Shown here one piece after another: positions 36,200 to 45,031 of a DNA stretch of 55,897 bases. How positions within the stretch are numbered: position 1 is the stretch's first letter; each line of letters opens with the position of its first letter. Made by a program: the position numbers and the translations under genes. Source of the DNA: Thioalkalivibrio sp. ALE14 (GTDB lineage: Bacteria > Pseudomonadota > Gammaproteobacteria > Ectothiorhodospirales > Ectothiorhodospiraceae); assembly GCF_000376845.1 (NCBI RefSeq), contig NZ_AQXY01000018.1:1-55897 (forward strand), read 5' to 3'. The notes under the pieces are model-generated. The model was not told where the DNA came from. It saw only the letters and a program-made list of their open reading frames with translations, and did not search any database.

Positions 36200-36877
36200 G
36201 TGAGTCGCGACTTTCGCAGCCTGCTGCCGCCGGCCGTGCGCGATGGCGAGGGTGTCGGTCAGGCGCTGACCCATCGCAGCGCCGGCGGTCGCAACAACGA
36301 GCGCCTGGAATTCCTCGGGGATGCCGTCCTCGGGCTGGTGATTGCCGACGCCCTGTACGAGAAGCTGCCGGATGCCCCGGAAGGCGATCTGACCCGCCTG
36401 CGCGCCGCGCTGGTCAACCGCGAATCGCTGGCGGCGCTGGCGCGCGAGACCGGTCTCGAGGGCACGCTGAACCTGGGCCAGGGCGAGCGCAAGAGCGGCG
36501 GCCAGCGGCGCGACTCCATCCTGGCCGACGCGGTCGAGGCCCTGATCGGGGTGACCTACCGCGAGGCGGGGATGCAGGCCGCGCGCGAGTTCACCCTGGC
36601 GCTGTACGCCGAACGCCTGAATGATCTGCCGTCGGCCGAATCGCTGAAGGACCCCAAGACCCGGCTGCAGGAGCAGTTGCAGGGGCGCAATGCGGAACTG
36701 CCCGTCTACGAGGTGCTCGAGGTGGCCGGCCCGGACCACAAGCGCCAGTTCACCGTCGCGGTGCATCTGCCCACCCAGGGCTGGGGTCAGCGCGGCCAGG
36801 GGTCCTCGCGGCGCCGCGCCGAGCAGGCCGCGGCCGAGGCTGCCCTGAAACGCCTGCAACAGGTACAGGAACAATGA
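36200..36877 (+). CDS. rnc: Ribonuclease III
   Basis: RNase III cuts double-stranded RNA, including rRNA precursors. I use the GTG at 36200 because GGGAG precedes it by 5 bases and the protein then has 225 residues; the frame's earlier TTG has no ribosome-binding site. The catalytic signature ERLEFLGDAVL lies at 34-44, DAVEALIGVTY follows and a C-terminal double-stranded-RNA-binding domain (about 155-222) is present. It overlaps era by four bases, the usual rnc-era coupling. Confidence 0.94.
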   Translation: MSRDFRSLLPPAVRDGEGVGQALTHRSAGGRNNERLEFLGDAVLGLVIADALYEKLPDAPEGDLTRLRAALVNRESLAALARETGLEGTLNLGQGERKSGGQRRDSILADAVEALIGVTYREAGMQAAREFTLALYAERLNDLPSAESLKDPKTRLQEQLQGRNAELPVYEVLEVAGPDHKRQFTVAVHLPTQGWGQRGQGSSRRRAEQAAAEAALKRLQQVQEQ

Positions 36878-37794
36878 CCGAGATTGAAGACAGTGCGGGC
36901 GACGCCACGCGCTGTGGCCTGGTGGCGTTGATCGGCCGGCCCAACGTGGGCAAGACCACGCTGATGAACCGCCTGGTCGGCGAAAAGCTGGCGGCGACGA
37001 CGCGCCGGCCCCATACCACGCGTCATCGCATCCTCGGGATCGTGACCGAGGGGCAGGATCAGGTCGTTCTGATGGATACCCCCGGCATCGATACCGAGCG
37101 TACCCAGCTGGTGAACCGGGTCCTGAATCGCACGGCCAGTCAGGCGCTGGCGGATGCCGACCTGGTCTGCTTCATCGTTGAGGCTGGCCAGTTCGGGCCC
37201 GGCGACGAGCGGATCGAGGAAAACATCCGCCATTCCGGGCGCCCGGCGCTCCTGGTCATCAACAAGGTCGACCAGCTGCGCGAGAAGGAGGAGTTGCTGC
37301 CGTTCATCGAGGCCCGTGCCGCGAGCTTCGACTACGCCGGCGTGGTCCCGCTTTCGGCGAAGACCGGCTCCAATCTGGAGGGGCTGATCGCGGAGATCCG
37401 GGCACATCTCCCGCAGGGGCCGTTCCTGTACGACCCCGACCAGCTGTCCGATCGCCCGCAGCGCTTTCGTGCCGAGGAGATGATCCGCGAGTCCATGCTC
37501 GAGCACCTGGGGCAGGAGGTCCCGTACTCGGTGGCGGTGCGCGTCGAGGACTGGTCCGACGAGCCGCGCACCACGCACATCGACGCCGTGATCCTGGTCG
37601 AGCGCGACAGCCAGAAGGGCATCGTGATCGGCAAGGGCGGGCAGCGCCTCAAGCGCATTGGTCAGGCCGCGCGGGTCCAGCTGGAAGAACTGCTGGAGCG
37701 CAAGGTGATGCTGCGCCTGACCGTGCGCGTGGAGGCCGACTGGACGCGCAGCCCGCGCGCCCTGCGCGAACTCGGCATCGAAGAACCGCGATGA
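36874..37794 (+). CDS. era: GTPase Era, 30S assembly factor
   Basis: Era binds 16S rRNA near its 3' end and links 30S maturation to growth. The 306-residue protein has GRPNVGKT (21-28), TTRHRILGI (switch I), DTPGID, NKVD, SAKTGSNLEGL and a C-terminal KH domain (about 205-290) with VIGKGGQRLKRIG. Its ATG overlaps the rnc stop, and recO follows after 16 bases. Confidence 0.97.
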   Translation: MTEIEDSAGDATRCGLVALIGRPNVGKTTLMNRLVGEKLAATTRRPHTTRHRILGIVTEGQDQVVLMDTPGIDTERTQLVNRVLNRTASQALADADLVCFIVEAGQFGPGDERIEENIRHSGRPALLVINKVDQLREKEELLPFIEARAASFDYAGVVPLSAKTGSNLEGLIAEIRAHLPQGPFLYDPDQLSDRPQRFRAEEMIRESMLEHLGQEVPYSVAVRVEDWSDEPRTTHIDAVILVERDSQKGIVIGKGGQRLKRIGQAARVQLEELLERKVMLRLTVRVEADWTRSPRALRELGIEEPR

Positions 37795-37810
37795 GGGCCC
37801 CGCGACGGGC

Positions 37811-38470
37811 ATGAGCGGCGCGGGGTCGGCGGTCACCCAGGGGGTGGTGCTGCACGCCCGCCCGCTGCGCGAGAACAGCCGCGTGCTGGATCTGCTGACC
37901 GCCGAGGCCGGCCGCGTGTCGGCGGTGGTGCGCGGAAAGGCCGGGTCCGTGCAGCCGTTCGTGCTGCTGGATCTGGCCTGGCGCGGTCGCGGCGAGCTGC
38001 CGACCCTCAGCGTGGCCGAGCAGCAGCGCGTCTTCCCGCTGACCGGGCGGTCCCTGGTCTGCGGGTTGTACCTCAACGAACTGATCCTGCGCCTGTATCC
38101 GCGCGAGGCCCCGATCCCCGAGGCCCTGCCCGCATTGTTGTCCGCCTATGCCCGGCTGGCCGCCGGCGAGCGCGCTGATACCGTTCTGCGCCGTGCCGAG
38201 TGGACCCTGCTCGCACCACTGGATTCCGGCCTGGAGCATGTGGACCCGGACGCGCTGGATCCCGACACCTGGTATCGCTACGACCCGGACGGGGGGGTGG
38301 AGCCGGTGGCCGCCGGCCGCGGCGAGGCAATCCCCGGTGCAGCGCTGCGGGCGCTGGCCAGCGGGCAGACTGTCCCGGATAATCAGGCCCGCGTCAGCCG
38401 CGACTTCATGCGTCGGCTGATCGACACCCACCTGGCCGGCCGGCCGCTGCGGACCCGGGGTCTGCTGTAG
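37811..38470 (+). CDS. recO: DNA repair protein RecO
   Basis: RecO anneals SSB-coated strands and helps RecR load RecA in the RecFOR pathway. The 219-residue protein has the N-terminal OB fold (VVLHARPLRENSRVLDLLTAEAGRVS) and the helical C-terminal domain (CGLYLNELILRLYPREAP). As in other gammaproteobacterial RecO proteins, no zinc-finger cysteine quartet is seen. Position after era and before pdxJ is typical. An overlapping downstream ribosomal site was not apparent. Confidence 0.93.
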   Translation: MSGAGSAVTQGVVLHARPLRENSRVLDLLTAEAGRVSAVVRGKAGSVQPFVLLDLAWRGRGELPTLSVAEQQRVFPLTGRSLVCGLYLNELILRLYPREAPIPEALPALLSAYARLAAGERADTVLRRAEWTLLAPLDSGLEHVDPDALDPDTWYRYDPDGGVEPVAAGRGEAIPGAALRALASGQTVPDNQARVSRDFMRRLIDTHLAGRPLRTRGLL

Positions 38471-38506
38471 GCTTTCCGGACCCCACCCACACAAAGGCAC
38501 CGCAAC

Positions 38507-39274
38507 ATGTCGCATCCTGCTCCGCTGAAGCTCGGGGTCAATCTCGATCACATCGCCACCATCCGCCAGGCGCGCCATACGCCGTATCCGGACCTGATGC
38601 AGGCGGTGCGCCTGGCCGAGGCCAGCGGGGCCGATTCCATCACCCTGCACCTGCGCGAGGATCGCCGCCACATCCAGGACGATGATGTGTTCGGGATCAA
38701 GCCGCGGCTGAAGGTCCCGATGAACCTGGAGATGGCGGCCACCGAGGGGATGCAGGCGATTGCCCTTAAGCTGCGCCCCGAAGCCTGCTGCATCGTGCCG
38801 GAGAAGCGTGAGGAGCTGACCACCGAGGGTGGGCTGGATGCCGTGGGACAGCGGGAACGCCTGCGCGAGTTCGTCGCGCCATTGACCGCCGCCGGGATCG
38901 AGGTCTCGCTGTTCGTGGAGCCGGACCCGCGCCAGCTGGAGGCCGCGGTGGCGATCGGCGCCCCGGTGGTCGAGCTGCACACCGGTGCCTACGCGAATGC
39001 CCGCGATGCAGCGGAGCGCGAGCGTCTGCTCGCCGGCATCAACGAGGCCGCCGCCGCCGGCCAGGCCATGGGGCTGGTGATCAACGCGGGCCACGGACTG
39101 GACTACGACAATGTGCGGCCGATTGCGGCCAACCCGGTCTTTCACGAGCTGAATATCGGGCACTCGATCGTGGCGCGGGCCCTGTTCACCGGCCTGCCCG
39201 AAGCCGTCAGCCACATGCGGGGCCTGATGGATGCCGCCCGCGAGGGGCTGCCGGCCGGGCAATATCCGGTCTGA
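38507..39274 (+). CDS. pdxJ: Pyridoxine 5'-phosphate synthase
   Basis: PdxJ condenses the product of PdxA with 1-deoxy-D-xylulose 5-phosphate to pyridoxine 5'-phosphate. The 255-residue TIM-barrel protein has LGVNLDHIATIRQAR (8-22), SITLHLREDRRHI, LEMAATEGM, VPEKREELTTEGG, ELHTGAYA and NAGHGLDY, all family signatures. Together with pdxA in the other operon, two key B6 steps are present in this window. Confidence 0.96.
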   Translation: MSHPAPLKLGVNLDHIATIRQARHTPYPDLMQAVRLAEASGADSITLHLREDRRHIQDDDVFGIKPRLKVPMNLEMAATEGMQAIALKLRPEACCIVPEKREELTTEGGLDAVGQRERLREFVAPLTAAGIEVSLFVEPDPRQLEAAVAIGAPVVELHTGAYANARDAAERERLLAGINEAAAAGQAMGLVINAGHGLDYDNVRPIAANPVFHELNIGHSIVARALFTGLPEAVSHMRGLMDAAREGLPAGQYPV

Positions 39275-39281
39275 GCCGGCC

Positions 39282-39674
39282 ATGATCCTCGGTATCGGGA
39301 CCGACCTGGTGCAGGTGGCGCGCATGCAGGGCATGTGGGAGCGCCACGGCCCGCGCCTGGCCGAACGGATCCTGCATCCGCTGGAACGCGCGGAGCTGCC
39401 GTCCGCGCACCCGGCCGGCTTTCTCGCCCGGCGTTTCGCGGCCAAGGAGGCCCTGTCCAAGGCCCTGGGCTGCGGGGTGGGCGCGGACATGGCGCTGGTC
39501 GAGGCGGCGGTGACGCACGACGCACGAGGTCGGCCCGAATTCCTGCTGGAGGGCCGCGTCCGCGCCACGGCCGCGCGCCTGGGGGCCGGAACCATTCACC
39601 TCAGCATCAGCGACGAGCGCGAATACGCCCAGGCCTTCGTGATCGTGGAGGCTGCCCACGCCGTTCGGCGCTGA
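39282..39674 (+). CDS. acpS: Holo-[acyl-carrier-protein] synthase
   Basis: AcpS transfers 4'-phosphopantetheine from CoA to acyl carrier protein. I choose the ATG at 39282, 7 bases after pdxJ, because the conserved IGTDLV (D8 metal ligand) begins there. The protein has 130 residues. RFAAKEALSKALG around 51-63 holds the second acidic metal ligand E56. HLSISDEREYAQAFVIVE is the C-terminal motif. It is the last gene of the lepA-to-acpS run. Confidence 0.95.
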   Translation: MILGIGTDLVQVARMQGMWERHGPRLAERILHPLERAELPSAHPAGFLARRFAAKEALSKALGCGVGADMALVEAAVTHDARGRPEFLLEGRVRATAARLGAGTIHLSISDEREYAQAFVIVEAAHAVRR

Positions 39675-39690
39675 CCCGCTGCCGCCGATA

Positions 39691-39728
39691 CCCCCAGTCC
39701 GGGCCGGGCGCGCTTGCCGGACCGGGGG
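39691..39728 (+). terminator. Hairpin after acpS overlapping the hflK promoter
   Basis: A 12-bp stem with one mismatch (39691-39702 with 39717-39728) and a 14-base loop. There is no T tract. Its right arm contains the hflK -35 hexamer. Confidence 0.4.
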
Positions 39729-39742
39729 TGGCTCCCTAGAAT
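39714..39742 (+). promoter_or_regulatory. Sigma70 promoter of hflKC
   Basis: TTGCCG (39714-39719) and TAGAAT (39737-39742) are spaced by exactly 17 bases. The hflK ATG is 75 bases downstream. Confidence 0.65.
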
Positions 39743-39816
39743 GATGCCCCTTATGCCTGCCGGTGTCCGCGGACGCCGTGTCGGGCCAGCCCTGAGCGAG
39801 CGACGGAGTCCAGTCA

Positions 39817-41034
39817 ATGCCCTGGAACGAACCGGGAAACAACAACCGCGATCCCTGGAGTGGGGGTGGCGGCGGTCAGCGCGGTAGCGGTGGCGGCGGG
39901 GGCGGCAATCAGCCCCCCGACCTCGAGGAGATGATGCGCAAGCTGTCGCGTCAGCTGAACGGCATCTTCGGCGGAGGCGGCAGTGGCGGGTCGGGCGGTT
40001 CCGGCAGCGGCATGGGCCGTGGGGCCCAGGCGCTCGTCAGCCTGGGCCTGATCATCGCTGTCGTGGTCTGGCTGGCCTCCGGTTTTCATATCATCTCGGA
40101 AGGCGAACGCGGCGTGGTGCTGCGCTTCGGCGAGTTCCAGCAAGTGAAGAACCCGGGGCCGGGGTGGCACCTGCCGTACCCGATCGAGCGCGTCGAGATC
40201 GAGAATGTCGACAACGTGCGCACGCTGTCCCATCGCGCACTGATCGTGACCGGTGACGAGAACATCATCGATGTCGACGTCGCCGTGCAGTACCGCATCC
40301 TCGACCTGGTCGACTATCTGTTCAACGTGCGCGACCCCGACACTACCGTGAATCAGGTAATGGAGTCGGCGATCCGCGAACGTATTGGCAAGAACAACCT
40401 CGACTTTATTCTTGGCGAGGGCCGTGGCGAGATCGCCTCCTCCTCGCGTGTGGTGATGCAGGAGAATCTGGATGCCTATGGCGCCGGTATCATCGTGACC
40501 GCCGTTTCCATGCAGCAGGCGCAGCCGCCGGAGCCGGTGCAGGAGTCCTTCGCCGACGCCATCCGCGCCCGCGAGGACGAGGTGCGCTTCCGCAACGAGG
40601 CCGAGGCCTACGCCAACGGCGTGATCCCGCGGGCCCGTGGCCAGGCCGCCCGCATCATCGAGGAGGCCGAGGGCTATCGTGACCAGGTGATCGCCCGGGC
40701 TGACGGGGACGCCGCGCGCTTCGACCAGTTGCTGGTCGAATACCAGCAGGCACCTGAAGTGACCCGTGATCGTCTGTATCTGGAGGCCGTCGAGGCCGTG
40801 CTCGAGGATTCGCGCAAGCTGATGCTGGATGTCGGCAGCAGCAATAACCTGATGATGCTGCCGCTGGATCAGCTGTTCCAGGGGACGGCGCGCAGCGGGG
40901 GCAATTCCGGTGATACACCGACACCGCGACCGCTGGATACCAGTCGCAGTGTCTTCAGCAACAGTGGCTCGGGTACGAGCAGCCGGCTGGGTGACCGCGA
41001 CCCCGCCGCCCAGCGTTCGCGGGAGGTGCGCTAA
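39817..41034 (+). CDS. hflK: FtsH protease modulator HflK
   Basis: HflK and HflC form a cage around the membrane protease FtsH and limit its access to substrates. The 405-residue protein has a Gly/Asn-rich cytoplasmic N-terminus (about 1-67), one membrane helix (about 72-90), an SPFH domain starting at SEGERGVVLRFGEF and a coiled-coil region (RAREDEVRFRNEAEAYANG). The tail is Ser/Asp-rich. Its TAA overlaps the hflC ATG by one base, with a strong GGGAGG site just upstream. Confidence 0.95.
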   Translation: MPWNEPGNNNRDPWSGGGGGQRGSGGGGGGNQPPDLEEMMRKLSRQLNGIFGGGGSGGSGGSGSGMGRGAQALVSLGLIIAVVVWLASGFHIISEGERGVVLRFGEFQQVKNPGPGWHLPYPIERVEIENVDNVRTLSHRALIVTGDENIIDVDVAVQYRILDLVDYLFNVRDPDTTVNQVMESAIRERIGKNNLDFILGEGRGEIASSSRVVMQENLDAYGAGIIVTAVSMQQAQPPEPVQESFADAIRAREDEVRFRNEAEAYANGVIPRARGQAARIIEEAEGYRDQVIARADGDAARFDQLLVEYQQAPEVTRDRLYLEAVEAVLEDSRKLMLDVGSSNNLMMLPLDQLFQGTARSGGNSGDTPTPRPLDTSRSVFSNSGSGTSSRLGDRDPAAQRSREVR

Positions 41035-41918
41035 TGCTCCGCATAGCCGGTATTGCCGTGGTCGTGCTCGGTATCGTCGTCGCCTTGTCGACCTACACGG
41101 TCGACGAGCGTGACCGTGTCATCAAGTTTGCCCTGGGCGAGATCCGCGAGGTCGACCCCGCCCCGGGGCTGCACTTCAAGTTTCCGCTGATTCAGAACGT
41201 CGAGAAGTTCGACGCCCGGATCATGACGCTGAACATCCCGCCGGATCGGTTCCTGACCTCCGAGGCGAAGAACATCATCGTCGATTTCTACGCCAAGTGG
41301 CGGATCGACGACGTCGGCCAGTTCTACCGTGCCACGCGCGGCGACGAACGCCTGGCCGAGGAGCGTCTGGCGCAGATCCTGCGCGATGGCATGCGTAACG
41401 AGTTCGCCCGTTTCGAGCTGCAGGACGTGGTCGCCGGCGAGCGCCTGACCATCATGGGGGCCGTGCGCCAGACGGCGCTGGAGACCGCACAGGAGCTGGG
41501 GATCAACCTGGTCGACGTGCGCATCCGCCGCATGGACCTGCCGGACGAGGTGTCCGAGTCGGTGTACGAGCGCATGCGCGCCGAGCGTCAGCGTGTGGCC
41601 CAGGACTTCCGTGCCCGCGGACAGGAAGAGGCCGAGCGCATCCGGTCGCGAGCCGACCGCGAACGCACCGTGATCCTGGCGAACGCCTATCGCGACTCGG
41701 AGGAAATCCGGGGTGCGGGCGATGCCCGGGCAACCGAGACTCTCGGGCGCTCGTTCGGCGAGGACCAGGAGTTCTTCCGGTTCTATCGCAGCCTGATCGC
41801 CTATCGCAACAGCATGAGTGGCGATAACAGCACCTTCATCCTGGAACCGAACTCCGAGTTCTTCCAGTATTTCAACGCCCCCGGGGGTGAACGGCCGGCC
41901 CCGCTTCAGGCTCGCTAG
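41034..41918 (+). CDS. hflC: FtsH protease modulator HflC
   Basis: HflC is the second component of the HflKC cage. The 294-residue protein has an N-terminal membrane helix (about 4-20), an SPFH domain (DERDRVIKFALGEIREVDPAPGL split across strands), the characteristic RIRRMDLPDEVSESVYERM helix and a C-terminal segment with NSEFFQYF. Translation is coupled to hflK by a one-base overlap. The terminator-like hairpin downstream separates it from hisZ. Confidence 0.95.
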   Translation: MLRIAGIAVVVLGIVVALSTYTVDERDRVIKFALGEIREVDPAPGLHFKFPLIQNVEKFDARIMTLNIPPDRFLTSEAKNIIVDFYAKWRIDDVGQFYRATRGDERLAEERLAQILRDGMRNEFARFELQDVVAGERLTIMGAVRQTALETAQELGINLVDVRIRRMDLPDEVSESVYERMRAERQRVAQDFRARGQEEAERIRSRADRERTVILANAYRDSEEIRGAGDARATETLGRSFGEDQEFFRFYRSLIAYRNSMSGDNSTFILEPNSEFFQYFNAPGGERPAPLQAR

Positions 41919-41969
41919 CGAGGCGGAAAGCCGGGCAGCCGCGGCTGCCTCGAAGGTGGCCGTATGCAG

Positions 41970-42000
41970 CGGGCCCGGTAGCTTCCGGGCCCGACTTTTG
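41970..42000 (+). terminator. Terminator-like hairpin after hflC
   Basis: A perfect 9-bp stem (CGGGCCCGG, loop TAGCTT, CCGGGCCCG) at 41970-41993 followed by ACTTTTG. It lies 52 bases after hflC and 58 before hisZ, so it could end the hflKC transcript or attenuate read-through. Confidence 0.6.
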
Positions 42001-42050
42001 CCGGGCGGCTGCCCGGGTCGGCTGGGTTTCAGTACAAGGGCAGGGACGAC

Positions 42051-44536
<2,486 letters not shown>

Positions 44537-44700
44537 TCCGTCGGCGAACGCCGGGGCGCTCCAACGGGCCGGGCCCGCAAAGGGGCGCGGCGGGCCGGGG
44601 GCACGCAGGCGACCGCGATGCGCACACGCAAGAAGGCGCACCCCATCCATCCGGATGTTGCGTCATCAAATGAATCAGGGAGTCGGGAGAAGCCTGAAAA

Positions 44701-44787
44701 TGGTGCCGAGGAGAGGACTTGAACCTCCACGGGGTTACCCCCACTAGCACCTGAAGCTAGCGCGTCTACCAATTCCGCCACCTCGGC
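44701..44787 (-). tRNA. tRNA-Leu (anticodon CAG)
   Basis: On the minus strand an 87-base gene begins GCCGAGG and ends with a paired CCTCGGC acceptor arm plus an encoded CCA (44701-44703). The D-arm motif AATTGGTAGACGC, the anticodon loop TTCAGGT with CAG at 44751-44753, a long class II variable arm (GTGGGGGTAACCCC) and the T-loop GTTCAAGTC are readable. It decodes CUG, the dominant leucine codon in this GC-rich genome. It is antiparallel to both neighbours, purA and rnr. Confidence 0.96.
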
Positions 44788-44796
44788 ACGAGGGAC

Positions 44797-44820
44797 GACA
44801 CACCGGTAAAACCGTGTGTC
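44797..44820 (-). other. Hairpin in the tRNA-Leu 5' leader
   Basis: GACACAC pairs with GTGTGTC and, after a one-base bulge, three more pairs close an A-rich loop, about 10 bases upstream of the mature tRNA 5' end. It may help 5' processing or serve as a terminator against purA read-through. Confidence 0.4.
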
Positions 44821-44839
44821 CTGCGCTTCAGGAGCGCGC

Positions 44840-44868
44840 AATATAGTGCGCGCCCGGGAAGCTGTCAA
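44840..44868 (-). promoter_or_regulatory. Near-consensus sigma70 promoter of tRNA-Leu
   Basis: On the minus strand a perfect TTGACA (44863-44868) and TATATT (44840-44845) are separated by exactly 17 bases, with a GCGC-rich discriminator after the -10, as expected for a stringently controlled stable-RNA promoter. Confidence 0.75.
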
Positions 44869-44955
44869 CGCCCCGGGGCCGGAAAGTCGGCGCTCGGGAC
44901 GACGTGCCGGCGGCGCGGGCGAACGCCGCGCTGCGCAACAAAATTCCGCATGCCT

Positions 44956-44961
44956 CATAAT
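44956..44961 (+). promoter_or_regulatory. Possible -10 element for rnr
   Basis: CATAAT lies 71 bases before the rnr start in an otherwise GC-rich stretch. The -35 position shows only a weak match, so the assignment is tentative. Confidence 0.3.
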
Positions 44962-45031
44962 GGGCGCTTTGCGCGCCCGGCCGGATCCCCGGCGAGGGGC
45001 TGCCCATAGCAACATCCACAGAGTTCACTGA

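Noticed and set aside
37649-39595. A 648-codon minus-strand frame opposite era, recO, pdxJ and acpS
   Set aside because: It crosses four confident plus-strand genes, is rich in Gly, Gln, His and Arg in the pattern of a reverse-strand shadow, and has no start signal.
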